A stretch of 26,585 nucleotides of DNA from Clostridiales bacterium (GTDB lineage Bacteria > Bacillota > Clostridia > Christensenellales > QALW01). Positions 1 to 8,539 of the stretch are shown one piece after another. Position 1 is the first letter of the stretch. The number at the start of each line of letters is the position of its first letter. The translations under genes and the position numbers were made by a program. The notes below the pieces were generated by a model that worked only from the letters and a program-made list of their open reading frames with translations, made no database searches and was not told the origin of the DNA. The stretch spans positions 1-26,585 of the forward strand of contig JAHAAN010000008.1 in the NCBI GenBank assembly GCA_018376855.1, given 5' to 3'.

Positions 1-1
1 C

Positions 2-1114
2 TTTACGGACTTTCATACAACTGCATTTGGAGACGGCCTTCCGGCAAAGCTCAAAAAGCTCATAAAAAAAGCAGGGATTGAACAGCTCGGGCTGGACGGA
101 AAATTTGCGGCGATCAAGATCCATTTCGGAGAGCTGGGAAACATCAGCTATCTGCGCCCCAATTATGCCCGCGCAGTAGTGGACGTTGTAAAGGAGCTTG
201 GCGGAAAGCCTTTTTTAACCGACTGCAACACGCTGTATCCCGGAAGCCGCAAAAATGCGCTTGAGCATTTGGAATGCGCATGGCAGAACGGCTTCACCCC
301 GCTTACGGCAGGCTGCCCCATTCTGATCGGCGACGGCCTGAAAGGAACCGATGATATTGCTGTTCCCGTTAAGGGCGGGGAATACATCAAAGAAGCTCTG
401 ATCGGCCGCGCGATCATGGACGCCGATGTATTCATCAGCCTGACACACTTTAAAGGGCACGAAATGACAGGCTTTGGCGGCGCGATCAAAAACATCGGCA
501 TGGGCTGCGGCTCCCGCGCCGGCAAAAAAGAGCAGCACAACGACGGCAAGCCTCAGATCGACCCTGCGCTCTGCCGCGGCTGCCGCAAATGTCAAAAAGA
601 ATGTGCCAATAACGGCCTCGTCTTTAATGAAAGCACGAAAAAGATGAGCGTAGACGAAACGCATTGCGTCGGCTGCGGCCGCTGCATCGGCGCCTGCAAT
701 TTTGACGCAATCGCCTTTTCCCACTATGCCGCTGTTTCAGACCTGAACTGCCGCATGGCGGAATATGCCAAGGCTGTGGTGGATGGGAGGCCAAACTTCC
801 ATATTTCTTTGGTGGTAGACGTTTCCCCAAACTGCGATTGTCACTGCGAAAACGATGTGCCGATCCTTCCGAACTTGGGCATGTTTGCCTCGTTCGATCC
901 TCTTGCGCTTGATCAAGCCTGCGTAGACGCATGTATGGCAGCTTCTCCCATGCCCGGAAGTCAGCTCGCCAAAAATCTTGCCGATCCGGATTTTGTGGAT
1001 CATCACGATCATTTTACCAATTCTACACCGGAATCGGAATGGAAAACCTGCCTTGCACATGCGGAAAAAATCGGGTTAGGCACGCGCGACTACGAACTGA
1101 TCTGCATAAAATAG
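2..1114 (+). CDS. DUF362 domain protein with two 4Fe-4S clusters (5' partial)
   Basis: The reading frame is open from base 2, so the gene begins upstream of the window; the GTG at 179 is an internal codon, not the start. The N-terminal two thirds match the DUF362 family (e.g. HFGELGN, HFKGHEMTGFGGAIKN, GMGCGSRAGK). A bacterial ferredoxin module follows around bases 570-710, with two CxxCxxCxxxC motifs, CRGCRKCQKEC and CVGCGRCIGAC, for two 4Fe-4S clusters. The first lacks the usual Pro after its last Cys. The C-terminal part continues the DUF362 fold (CHCENDVPILPNLGMFAS). The protein has no visible membrane segment and is probably a cytoplasmic redox protein; the substrate is unknown for this family. 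It ends 38 bases before the acyltransferase gene on the same strand. Confidence 0.85.
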   Translation, partial: FTDFHTTAFGDGLPAKLKKLIKKAGIEQLGLDGKFAAIKIHFGELGNISYLRPNYARAVVDVVKELGGKPFLTDCNTLYPGSRKNALEHLECAWQNGFTPLTAGCPILIGDGLKGTDDIAVPVKGGEYIKEALIGRAIMDADVFISLTHFKGHEMTGFGGAIKNIGMGCGSRAGKKEQHNDGKPQIDPALCRGCRKCQKECANNGLVFNESTKKMSVDETHCVGCGRCIGACNFDAIAFSHYAAVSDLNCRMAEYAKAVVDGRPNFHISLVVDVSPNCDCHCENDVPILPNLGMFASFDPLALDQACVDACMAASPMPGSQLAKNLADPDFVDHHDHFTNSTPESEWKTCLAHAEKIGLGTRDYELICIK

Positions 1115-1152
1115 CAAATCCATAAAACATAACGGAGCGGAGGATCGCCGTC

Positions 1153-2247
1153 ATGCCGCAGCGCAAATATTTTATCGATAATTTAAGATGGATGGCGATC
1201 CTGCTGCTCTTTCCTTTTCATGCGGCGCAGATATGGAACGGCGGTGAATACAGCGGCTTTTATATATGGTCTCACACGGACGATATCCTGTATGCCTTTT
1301 CAACCTTCGTTTACCCTTGGTTCATGACGTTGCTTTTTGCCATCGCGGGGATCAGCTGCAAATATTCGCTGCAAAAGCGAACCGGCAGGCAGTTCTTAAC
1401 GGAACGAACCAAAAAGCTTTTCGTGCCTTTTGTTTTCGGTGTGCTGTTTCTCGCCCCTATCATGACCTATATTGCAGAAATTTCCCATGGATACACAGGA
1501 ACATATGCAGCGCAATATATTTTGTTTTTCACCAAGGAAACCGATCTAACAGGCTACAAAGGCGGCTTTACTCCGGCGCACTTTTGGTTTCTGCTCTATC
1601 TGTTTCTTATTTCGGCAGCATGCCTGCCTATCATTCTCGCGCAGAAAAAACGGCGGCCGGAGCTTCAGTTTAGCAAGCTTTCCTATATGGGACTGCTCCT
1701 TTTGTTTCTCCCTGAATGGCTTATGCTGTATGTACTTAACATCGCAGGAAAAAGCATAGGACAGTTTTTCACCCTGTTTCTGATAGGCTATTACATCCTA
1801 TCGCAGGAAACCCTCTTGCAAAAGCTAAAACAATACCGTTTTATTTCACTGCTCTTATGGCTTATCTCCGGCTGTCTCTATACTTACTTATACTGCTTTA
1901 AAAATATGCGCAACGAGCTTGGCACGGGGCTGTTTGTTTTCTTCGGCTGGACAGGCATTTTATTCTTTCTCGGAATAGGCCAAACCGCCTTCAACTTTCA
2001 AGGCAGGCTCAGCGCCTATTTTTCAAAAGCTTCCTTTCCTCTCTATATCCTTCACCAACCCGTGTTGGTAGCAGTCGGATTTTTCGTGTTAAAACTCCCC
2101 CTCAGCATGTGGACACAATTCTTTATAATCGTCTTCGCCTCTTTTATTATTACGCTCCTATTCTACGAAACCATCCGAAGAATTCCTTATTTTCGCGCAT
2201 TGTTTGGAATTTCCGCGCATAACCCTCCGACAGAGCGCCAAAAATAA
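1153..2247 (+). CDS. Acyltransferase 3 family integral membrane protein
   Basis: This 364-aa, very hydrophobic protein with about ten predicted membrane segments fits the Acyl_transf_3 family (PF01757), which O-acetylates or O-acylates exported glycans and peptidoglycan at the membrane. The family N-terminus is clear: YFIDNLRWMAILLLFPFHA has the conserved His in the first membrane helix, followed by a FxxGIS-like second helix (LLFAIAGISCKYSL) and the basic RxRxxKLFVPF loop (RTKKLFVPFVFGV). A later HFWFLLYL helix is also typical. The start ATG is preceded by GGAGCGGAGG. The target cannot be read from sequence; a surface polysaccharide or cell-wall glycan is likely. There is no clear intrinsic terminator directly after it; the nearest is at 2658. 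Confidence 0.85.
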   Translation: MPQRKYFIDNLRWMAILLLFPFHAAQIWNGGEYSGFYIWSHTDDILYAFSTFVYPWFMTLLFAIAGISCKYSLQKRTGRQFLTERTKKLFVPFVFGVLFLAPIMTYIAEISHGYTGTYAAQYILFFTKETDLTGYKGGFTPAHFWFLLYLFLISAACLPIILAQKKRRPELQFSKLSYMGLLLLFLPEWLMLYVLNIAGKSIGQFFTLFLIGYYILSQETLLQKLKQYRFISLLLWLISGCLYTYLYCFKNMRNELGTGLFVFFGWTGILFFLGIGQTAFNFQGRLSAYFSKASFPLYILHQPVLVAVGFFVLKLPLSMWTQFFIIVFASFIITLLFYETIRRIPYFRALFGISAHNPPTERQK

Positions 2248-2510
2248 AAAAACGCAGAAAAAAACAACAGACGAAAAAGTAAGTATTTTATCAATACCGT
2301 ACAAATGTGTAGTTTTATTACACAGCAATAAAAATAATAAATAATTTTACCCATACATAAAATAAGCTGTTTCTGCAAAAACAACATTTTCCATCATTTT
2401 CTACAGCAAAAAAACGTATACTGCTACAATTTTTTGAAATACTAAGCATACATAAAAAAGAAAGGAGTAGAGCATGAAAAAAACTCATGTTTCATAAAAA
2501 GAAAGCTGAT

Positions 2511-2633
2511 ATGAAAAAATTCGGAATTTTGCTGATGTTTTGCGCCATGCTCGTTTCCTCTGTAGACGCCTTTGGCTATATAGACCAACCCGAGCCGGCT
2601 TATAAACAAATTTTCAACGACTGCGTTCAATAA
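2511..2633 (+). CDS. Small secreted peptide (40 aa), possibly out of frame with its best start
   Basis: ATG 2511 opens a 40-aa peptide: a short basic N-terminus (MKKF), a hydrophobic core (GILLMFCAMLVSS), a probable signal peptidase site near VDA-FG, and a short mature tail ending in NDCVQ with one Cys. It is followed 25 bases later by a strong terminator, so the unit is closed. The best ribosome binding site (AAAGGAG, 2461-2467) instead serves ATG 2474, which runs MKKTHVS and stops at 2497. A run of seven A (2477-2483) follows that ATG. Loss of one A would fuse that start in frame through ATG 2487 and ATG 2511 to the secreted peptide. It is therefore either a real peptide with an upstream mini-ORF, or a slippage-controlled or recently frameshifted gene. 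No homologue recognised. Confidence 0.5.
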   Translation: MKKFGILLMFCAMLVSSVDAFGYIDQPEPAYKQIFNDCVQ

Positions 2634-2657
2634 CAGAGCGTTCTTCCATATATAAAA

Positions 2658-2700
2658 AAGAACCGGTTTCGTGCAAAGAAAACGGTTCTTATCTTTTATT
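2658..2700. terminator. Bidirectional intrinsic terminator between the small peptide and rnc
   Basis: Stem AAGAACCGGTTTC (2658-2670) pairs with GAAAACGGTTCTT (2678-2690) with one mismatch and a 7-base loop. A run of A lies on the left (2654-2659) and a T-rich stretch (2691-2700) on the right, so it can stop transcription from both sides. It is well placed for the convergent small peptide (+) and rnc (-) units. Confidence 0.75.
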
Positions 2701-2756
2701 CCGGATTGTCAAAAAAAACGACTTTCCCTGTGCGAAAAACATTTCCGATTCAAAAG

Positions 2757-3458
2757 TCATCTCTCGCCTTTTGCCGAAAGCTTTTCCAGTGCGCGGCGCG
2801 CCGCCATCTGTTCGGAGAGCTTTTTGCTTTTTCCCTCTCCCCTGCCAAGCATTTTCCCGTCCACACGCACTGCAGAAACAAAGGTCCTGTCATGCGCAGG
2901 GCCTGAGCTTTCCAAACAAATATATTCGATTCTAACGTTGCTGCGGTGATGCTGCAAAAGCTCCTGAAGCCTGCTTTTATCATCCGAGCTGCCGGTGCTT
3001 TCCAAAACCTCTTCGATGCGCGGCCGCAGCAATGCGAGGATCACCCTTTTGGCTTCATCAAACCCGCCGTCTAAATAAACTGCCGCCATCAATGCCTCAA
3101 AAACGTCAGAAAGAATACTTGGCTTTTCCGCGCCTCCACTGTTTCGTTCTCCTGTGCTCAGACGAACATATTTTCCTAAATCAACGGATTTTGCCGTAAC
3201 AAACAACGGATTTTCCGAAACGATCTTCGCACGGCTCTGCGAAAGCCGTCCTTCGTCCATCTGCTCTGAAGCGCAGTAAAGAAACTCGCCGACCGTCATG
3301 CCGATCACGGCGTCTCCCAAAAATTCCAACCGCTGATAATGCCCAACCTCCGGATGTTCCCCGGTATAGGAAGGATGAGTAAGGGCTTGCTCAAGCAAGC
3401 CCCTGTTGCGGAATGTATATTGAATTGAATGTTCCAGCTGTTGAAGCTCAGCCTTCAT
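2757..3458 (-). CDS. rnc: Ribonuclease III
   Basis: A 233-aa double-stranded RNA endonuclease for rRNA and mRNA processing. The catalytic domain (about 1-150) carries the signature RLEFLGDAV with metal ligands E45 and D49, and SDVFEAL with D118 and E121, corresponding to E41, D45, D114 and E117 of the E. coli enzyme. The position matching E. coli E38 is Gln (Q42); this may be ordinary in Clostridia but is worth noting. A double-stranded RNA-binding domain fills residues 159-228 (DDKSRLQELLQH to GKSKKLSEQMAARRALEKL). Last gene of the plsX-acpP-rnc cluster, starting 27 bases after acpP. Confidence 0.97.
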   Translation of the reverse strand: MKAELQQLEHSIQYTFRNRGLLEQALTHPSYTGEHPEVGHYQRLEFLGDAVIGMTVGEFLYCASEQMDEGRLSQSRAKIVSENPLFVTAKSVDLGKYVRLSTGERNSGGAEKPSILSDVFEALMAAVYLDGGFDEAKRVILALLRPRIEEVLESTGSSDDKSRLQELLQHHRSNVRIEYICLESSGPAHDRTFVSAVRVDGKMLGRGEGKSKKLSEQMAARRALEKLSAKGER

Positions 3459-3485
3459 TCCGATACCCTTCTTTCGTATAACGCC

Positions 3486-3710
3486 TTACTGTCTTGCGCT
3501 TATGTAGGCGGCAATGTCCGAAACAGTACGCAGATTCACCAGTTCCTCGTCGGGGATCTCAATCTTATACTTTTCCTCAAGCTCCAGCATCAAAGCGGCG
3601 ATATCCAGCGAATCCGCCTTCAGATCCTCCACCAAATTCGACGCGCCCGTGATTTTGGATTTGTCCATGCTCAGCTGCTCTGCAATTACCTCAATAACCT
3701 GTTCTTCCAT
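3486..3710 (-). CDS. acpP: Acyl carrier protein
   Basis: A 74-aa ACP that carries growing fatty acyl chains on a phosphopantetheine arm. The attachment site is ADSLD with Ser34, followed by the acidic helix II (LMLELEEKYKIEIPDEEL) that docks partner enzymes. The start was placed at ATG 3710 because AGGAGG sits just upstream and the family N-terminus begins there; the longer frame to 3794 adds 28 unrelated residues. It sits between plsX and rnc, the common Firmicutes order. Confidence 0.96.
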   Translation of the reverse strand: MEEQVIEVIAEQLSMDKSKITGASNLVEDLKADSLDIAALMLELEEKYKIEIPDEELVNLRTVSDIAAYISARQ

Positions 3711-3786
3711 AATAAATCCTCCTGCTATTTTTATAATATTATGATAAATCCTTGCCCCGAAACAGTATATGCCCGCGACAAAACTT

Positions 3787-4794
3787 TCATTCACTGTCCG
3801 CCTGTGAAAGCCTGCTTTTAATCACACCCACAATATCTGCATCGATCATGCGAACCGCCTGACGAACCGTTGATGCCATTGCCTTGGCATTGGAAGAACC
3901 GTGCCCTTTGAGCACAATTCCGTCGATTCCCAACAACGGAGCGCCGCCGTACTCGGTGTAATCCATACTCTTCTTCACACGCTTGAGCGCGGGCTTAAGC
4001 ATCATTGCGCCTAACTTACCGCGCAGCGAGGAAAGGAATTCCTTTTTCAGGGTTCCCATCAAATAGCCCGCCGTACCCTCGACACTTTTCAACAGCAGAT
4101 TTCCGGCAAAGCCATCCGACACAATAACATCCGAAGCCGAAAAAACGTCTCTGGCTTCCATATTGCCGACAAAATTAAGCTCCTCATGCGCCTTAATAAG
4201 TGGGTAAGCGGCATGCGTCAGCTCATTGCCTTTTTCATCCTCCACGCCCACGTTTGCAAGCGCAATGCGCGGGTTTTCCACCCCGGCAACACAGCGCATA
4301 TAGGCGTCGCCCATCATAGCGAACTGCTCAAGATTTGCAGGCTTACAATCCATATTTGCGCCGCAGTCAATCAGCAAAACGCCCGTGCCGCGCTCATTGG
4401 GCAACATCGGCGCTAACGCCGGCCGCAGAATCCCGCGAATCCGCCCTACGCGCAGCAGCGCGCCGCTCAAGGTAGCGCCAGTGCTCCCGCAGGTAATAAA
4501 CGCATCCCCCTCACGGGCTTTAAGAAGCTCAAGACCCACCACAAGCGAAGAATTCTTTTTACGCTTAATCGCATTGACAGGAGGCTCGTCCATAGAAATA
4601 ACATCCGGCGCATGCACGACGGAAATGCGATCCATGGGCGCCTGCGTCTCTTTTTGAAGCTCCGCGTTGATTTTTTGTTCATCGCCCGTAAGAATTACAT
4701 GCAGTTCAGGAAATTCCCCAAGCGCCTGTACTGTTCCCTTGATGATTTCACTCGGCGCATGATCTCCGCCAAATGCGTCTATGATGATCTTCAT
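3787..4794 (-). CDS. plsX: Phosphate acyltransferase PlsX
   Basis: A 335-aa enzyme that converts acyl-ACP and phosphate to acyl-phosphate, the donor for PlsY in phosphatidic acid synthesis. The conserved N-terminus MKIIIDAFGGDHAP is clear, followed by GSTGATLSGAL, ANVGVEDEKGNEL and SDGFAGNLLLKS. I chose ATG 4794 because the family begins with MK-I-IDA-GGD; nine extra residues from 4821 have no family support. The ribosome binding site (GAAAGGA) is rather distant. The gap to acpP is 76 bases. Transcription likely starts from the promoter at 4876-4904. I see no FapR-like operator or fapR gene beside it. Confidence 0.96.
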   Translation of the reverse strand: MKIIIDAFGGDHAPSEIIKGTVQALGEFPELHVILTGDEQKINAELQKETQAPMDRISVVHAPDVISMDEPPVNAIKRKKNSSLVVGLELLKAREGDAFITCGSTGATLSGALLRVGRIRGILRPALAPMLPNERGTGVLLIDCGANMDCKPANLEQFAMMGDAYMRCVAGVENPRIALANVGVEDEKGNELTHAAYPLIKAHEELNFVGNMEARDVFSASDVIVSDGFAGNLLLKSVEGTAGYLMGTLKKEFLSSLRGKLGAMMLKPALKRVKKSMDYTEYGGAPLLGIDGIVLKGHGSSNAKAMASTVRQAVRMIDADIVGVIKSRLSQADSE

Positions 4795-4875
4795 TCCAAT
4801 GATAATCCTTTCATCAATCACCGTTCATTCAGTATGGGCTTTCTCCTGTTTTCAGGCAACTTCCCACGAAAATTT

Positions 4876-4904
4876 ATTATAATATAAACGGAAACAAATT
4901 GCAA
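4876..4904 (-). promoter_or_regulatory. Sigma-A promoter of plsX-acpP-rnc
   Basis: On the - strand a -35 TTGCAA (4904-4899) and a perfect -10 TATAAT (4881-4876) are separated by 17 bases, about 80 bases before the plsX start. Confidence 0.75.
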
Positions 4905-5021
4905 GCATTAAATGCGGAACAAAGCGGATTCTCGCCGGAAGATCATTCACATGAGCATTTATGCATATATTTAAAATCCATTTTGCTAAAAGATGACAGG
5001 CTCTTCTTTTTTTCGCGCGGA

Positions 5022-5177
5022 TCAATATTCGCCGTCTATTTGCCCTGCACACTCCTCGCAACGGCCGTGCGACTCATAGGCGCATTCAGCGCAAAGATAC
5101 CTTCCGCACCCACTGCACTGTTCCATACTCCGAACATCCGCATACTTTCCGCAGCTGCTGCATTCCGCTTTTGCCAT
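5022..5177 (-). CDS. 51-aa cysteine-rich double zinc-finger protein
   Basis: This gene is too short for usual ORF cut-offs, but has a strong ribosome binding site (AAGGAG, 9 bases before the ATG) and its own promoter at 5205-5233. The 51-aa product has eight cysteines in four CxxC pairs: CSSC, CSGC, CAEC and CEEC, plus a His (ESHGRC). This looks like two zinc-ribbon or treble-clef sites packed in one small domain. It reads clearly as coding: no stop and regular Cys spacing. It occupies the place upstream of plsX where many Firmicutes carry rpmF, which also binds zinc in some forms, but the sequence lacks the L32 pattern. Function unknown; a nucleic-acid or protein-binding adaptor is plausible. 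Confidence 0.75.
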   Translation of the reverse strand: MAKAECSSCGKYADVRSMEQCSGCGRYLCAECAYESHGRCEECAGQIDGEY

Positions 5178-5204
5178 AATCAGACACTCCTTAATATTCT
5201 TTAA

Positions 5205-5233
5205 ATTATGATACCCTTTAGCATTTCCAACAA
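5205..5233 (-). promoter_or_regulatory. Probable promoter of the 51-aa zinc-finger gene
   Basis: On the - strand TTGTTG (5233-5228), a 17-base spacer and CATAAT (5210-5205), ending 27 bases before the ATG. Both boxes are one or two bases off consensus. Confidence 0.5.
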
Positions 5234-5290
5234 GCGTTAAAATATGCGAATGCTTTCGTTCTCATTGCAAAACACCCTTTCCGAAATATA

Positions 5291-5320
5291 AAAAAAGCCG
5301 CCGCATGGATTGCGGCGGTT
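5291..5320 (-). terminator. Terminator of the rhamnosidase gene
   Basis: A nine-base GC-rich stem (GCCGCCGCA 5297-5305 with TGCGGCGGT 5311-5319) and 5-base loop. On the - strand it is followed by six or seven T, 20 bases after the rhamnosidase stop. Confidence 0.9.
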
Positions 5321-5339
5321 TCCTCTATTTTCAACAATT

Positions 5340-7988
5340 TTATTTAACAAGCAAATGGAACTGCCCGCTGGAAAGCACAAGCACAAAGGAACCGTCTTCG
5401 GTGCGCTCAACGGAAATAACGCCTGCCTGCGCTTCGGACGCCTCCTGCCCGTTGCAGGAAAGCGCCTGATTGTATTCCTGTGGGATCTCTACAACTGCTT
5501 CCGCTCCAAAGGGAACAAAGAGCTCCATTTTCAGGCCTGCTTCTGTTTTCTCCCATTTGGAAACGACGTCTCCCAGCACGGTTTCTAGCCTGCCTTCCGC
5601 ATGATCGAGCTTCTGCGGCAGCTTCGGCGCGATGCGAAGCTTTTTAAAGCCCGGCTCAAGCGGAGAAATGCCGGCCAAATGCTTGAAGAACCATGTGCTG
5701 ATCGTGCCGTACATCGGATGGTTATGTGAATTCATTTCGCAGGTTGTGCCAAGCTCCCAACGCTCCCAAATCGTCGTAGCGCCGTTTGCAAACATATATC
5801 CCCAGCTGGGATAATCCTCCTGCGTAGCGATCGCATAGGCCACGTCCACCAAGCCGTTATCGCTGAGCACCTCAAAGAGATACTTAGTGGCAATATTGCC
5901 CGTGGTCAAATGATAATCATGCGCGGCAATATCCGCCGTAAGGTTATTCAGCACGCGCTGCCTGTACTCCTGCGGGACAATATCGAAATGCAGCGCCAAG
6001 ATATTGGAGGCCTGCGAGCCGAGCGCATACTGCGCGGTTTCATAATGGAAATACTCACGGTTAATGCTGGCTTTAATATACTCAGCTTGCTGCCTGTATT
6101 TTTCCACATCCTCCGTGCGACCGATGATTTTTGCCATCTCGGAAAGCATCACGGCATTCTGATAGTAAAAGATTGTTGAAACAAACTCGCCCGGCGTAAT
6201 CGCAGAAAGCGCGCTGTTGGCCTCTCTGCCGCCCACGCCGCCATCCACGGGGCCTGCCCAGTCGCCGTAATTGTAATACTGCATGATACCGAAATGGCTG
6301 CGCGTGGTAAGATAAGCCTGCCATGCGCACAGGTGGTCATACTGCTCGGGAATAATGCGGTCATCAGCATAGAACAGGCGGTTAAACCACGGCACAAACA
6401 GGAAAATGGATGAGAGCGGATCAGCCTTATCCGCACCGAATGCACGGGGAGCAACGTCCTTAATGGCACCGTCCGGATCCTGCGTATCAGCAAGATCCTT
6501 CTGCCATTTGCGCATAAACGCGGCCACGCCGAAATTATAGATAATCTCCTCAATACGAACTGTGCAGTCGTTCACCCAGCCCTGACGCTCGTCACGCTGA
6601 GGGCAATCCGTAGGAACGGAGTGCAGGTTGCTTTCCTCCGTCCACAGCACGCAGCGCTGGATCTTATTCAGCAGCGCGTTGCCGCAGGAGAAATCGCCCG
6701 TTTGCGAAACGGCGGAGCGAACCTGCCTGCCCATAATCGTCTCCATTGTGGGTGTGATGCCGGTAAGCTGCACATAACGGAAGCCATGGTAGGTAAAGTG
6801 CGGTTCAAAAACCTCCTCGCCCTCACCCTTAGCGATATAAATATCGTGATTCTTCGCCCAACGGAGATTTTCCTGATTTACGGTGCCGTCCTCATAAAGC
6901 ATTTCCGCAAACTTTAAAGAAATTTCCGTTCCGCGCGGCGCAGTAACGCGCAGCTGCACCCAGCCTGCAAAATTCTGCCCCATATCATACACAAACACGC
7001 CCGGCTTCGGCTCCGTAAGCTTTACAGGCGCAATATCCCGAATGACACGGATCGGCTCCGCAATCTCCGGCTCCAGCACGCCGCCGGGGCCCTCAATGGC
7101 AACTGCCGGCTTCCAGCCCTGCGTGCCGGTTGCTGCCGGCGTATCCCAGCCATTGATCTCCTTTGTAGCGTCATAGTGCTCGCCGTTAAAAACGTCGTTA
7201 TAAACAATCGGGCCGTCGCCGGCTGTCCAGCCCTCATTTTCGCCGGTAAGCAGCAGCTCGCAGCCGTCCTCATACTCCAAAAAGATCTGTGCGCTCAAAC
7301 GCGGCTGCCCAAGCCATGTAAGCGGTTTGAGAAATGAAAACTGGCGGAACACTTCATGATCGTTGTTATACCAGCCCTCTCCCAGCACAACGCCGATCGT
7401 ATTAACACCCTCCTGCAAAGACGGCGTAATGTCATGCCCGACATACTGCGCGCGCTTATCGAAAGTCGTCCAGCCCGGATCAAGCACGCTGCTGCCCTGC
7501 TTTTTGCCGTTGACGGACACCTCGTTATAACCAAGCCCGCACACCAGCGCCACAGCTCTTCGCAAGCCGGGCTTCACGGTAAAATCTTTGCGGAACATAG
7601 AAGCCACATTCTTTTGATAGGTAGGGCTGGTAATCCATCCCGCCGTCCATGTATCGGGCTCAACCATTCCCATTCCGAAAGAAGCCGGCTCACTTACGGC
7701 GGTATTGCCGAAAGTATCCGTTACCGTAACGCGCCAAAAATAGCCGCGCAGGCTTTCCAGCTTCTTGCCGTCGTAAGGAATCATGGAAAGCACAGGGCTT
7801 GCAACGATCCCGCTGTTCCACATATCGGCCTCCGCTAAAAGCTCTTTTTCAGACGCCACCTCGATCCGATACGCCGCCTGCGACGCCCCTGCAGAAAAAT
7901 CCTCAACCTGCCAGGAAAAGCGTGGGGAGAGCGTGTCCAGCCCCGTAGGATCTGCCAGCTGCTCCGTTGTTAAATTCGTGATTTTCAT
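5340..7988 (-). CDS. Alpha-L-rhamnosidase, glycoside hydrolase family 78
   Basis: An 882-aa enzyme that removes terminal alpha-L-rhamnose from plant glycosides, pectin side chains or bacterial glycans by an inverting mechanism. The family order is visible: N-terminal beta domains (SPRFSW, AYRIEV, SGKV-like WNSG), the Bac_rhamnosid_N module (RKDFTVK, YNEVSVNGKK), then the (alpha/alpha)6 barrel with TDCPQRDERQGWVND around residue 465. This holds the catalytic acid Glu. GATTIWERWE follows near 740, and a C-terminal beta domain from FKKL-IAPKLP. There is no signal peptide, so it is cytoplasmic and acts on imported oligosaccharides. ATG 7988 was preferred over 8000 because GGAG lies just upstream. 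No transporter or regulator of a sugar cluster is adjacent. Confidence 0.93.
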   Translation of the reverse strand: MKITNLTTEQLADPTGLDTLSPRFSWQVEDFSAGASQAAYRIEVASEKELLAEADMWNSGIVASPVLSMIPYDGKKLESLRGYFWRVTVTDTFGNTAVSEPASFGMGMVEPDTWTAGWITSPTYQKNVASMFRKDFTVKPGLRRAVALVCGLGYNEVSVNGKKQGSSVLDPGWTTFDKRAQYVGHDITPSLQEGVNTIGVVLGEGWYNNDHEVFRQFSFLKPLTWLGQPRLSAQIFLEYEDGCELLLTGENEGWTAGDGPIVYNDVFNGEHYDATKEINGWDTPAATGTQGWKPAVAIEGPGGVLEPEIAEPIRVIRDIAPVKLTEPKPGVFVYDMGQNFAGWVQLRVTAPRGTEISLKFAEMLYEDGTVNQENLRWAKNHDIYIAKGEGEEVFEPHFTYHGFRYVQLTGITPTMETIMGRQVRSAVSQTGDFSCGNALLNKIQRCVLWTEESNLHSVPTDCPQRDERQGWVNDCTVRIEEIIYNFGVAAFMRKWQKDLADTQDPDGAIKDVAPRAFGADKADPLSSIFLFVPWFNRLFYADDRIIPEQYDHLCAWQAYLTTRSHFGIMQYYNYGDWAGPVDGGVGGREANSALSAITPGEFVSTIFYYQNAVMLSEMAKIIGRTEDVEKYRQQAEYIKASINREYFHYETAQYALGSQASNILALHFDIVPQEYRQRVLNNLTADIAAHDYHLTTGNIATKYLFEVLSDNGLVDVAYAIATQEDYPSWGYMFANGATTIWERWELGTTCEMNSHNHPMYGTISTWFFKHLAGISPLEPGFKKLRIAPKLPQKLDHAEGRLETVLGDVVSKWEKTEAGLKMELFVPFGAEAVVEIPQEYNQALSCNGQEASEAQAGVISVERTEDGSFVLVLSSGQFHLLVK

Positions 7989-8026
7989 TTCATACTCCAT
8001 TCTGCCGCAAAGCGGCTTTCATTTTT

Positions 8027-8473
8027 TTATTGATGATCCGGCTTTTCACTGCCGGAAAAGGGAAAACGCATTTTCTGCAAATACTCGTAGATCTGTGCTG
8101 CGCAGGCATCATACACACGCTGATCGCCGCCGTAAGGATCGGAAATATCCTCTCCCCCGCATAGCTCGCCGAGCGTAAAAAGCTTCTGCGGCGCACAGTA
8201 AGCAGAAAGCGCCTGCTTTTGTGCGTGCGTCATGGCAATCACATAATCCGCCTCCTGCAAAAGCAGCTGCGTAACGGGCTGAGAGCGATGATCCTGCAAA
8301 GAAGCGCCGTATGGAAGCACAGCCGCAGCAGCCTGCTGCGAAGCCGGACTGCCCTGCACCGTATACAGCCCCGCGCTGCAAACATCATCTTCCTTACACA
8401 AAACCCTGCGCAAAGCAGCCGCCATCGGGCTTCGGCAGGTATTCCCGCTGCAAACAAACAACAGCTTCAACAC
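8027..8473 (-). CDS. Low-molecular-weight protein tyrosine phosphatase
   Basis: A 148-aa LMW-PTP. The phosphate-binding loop is CSGNTCRS with nucleophile Cys8 and Arg14, and the general acid is Asp112 in SDPYGG. The frame extends upstream to 8530, but a GGAGGAGG site sits just before GTG 8473 and TTG 8470, and the family begins with the KLLFVCSGNTCRS strand; either codon could be the start. In Firmicutes such enzymes (YwlE, YwqE-like systems) remove phosphate from tyrosine or arginine of proteins. The N-T-C-R-S loop is of the bacterial arsenate-reductase/YwlE type, so an arginine phosphatase role is possible. It ends 38 bases before the rhamnosidase. Confidence 0.9.
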   Translation of the reverse strand: MLKLLFVCSGNTCRSPMAAALRRVLCKEDDVCSAGLYTVQGSPASQQAAAAVLPYGASLQDHRSQPVTQLLLQEADYVIAMTHAQKQALSAYCAPQKLFTLGELCGGEDISDPYGGDQRVYDACAAQIYEYLQKMRFPFSGSEKPDHQ

Positions 8474-8498
8474 AAGCGCCTCCTCCGGCACAAAATAA

Positions 8499-8522
8499 GC
8501 ACGGCCGCCTTCGCGGCAGTGC
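8499..8522 (-). terminator. Possible internal terminator upstream of the phosphatase
   Basis: On the - strand GCACTGCCGC (8522-8513), loop GAAG and GCGGCCGTGC (8508-8499) form a 10-base stem with one mismatch, followed by the weak T tract TTATTTTGT. It lies just upstream of the phosphatase ribosome binding site and may reduce read-through from the upstream gene, or regulate it. Confidence 0.45.
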
Positions 8523-8539
8523 CAAAGCAACTCCCGATA

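Noticed and set aside
5340..8000. Start of the rhamnosidase at 8000
   Set aside because: The ATG at 8000 has no binding site, while the GGAG inside its first codons serves ATG 7988.
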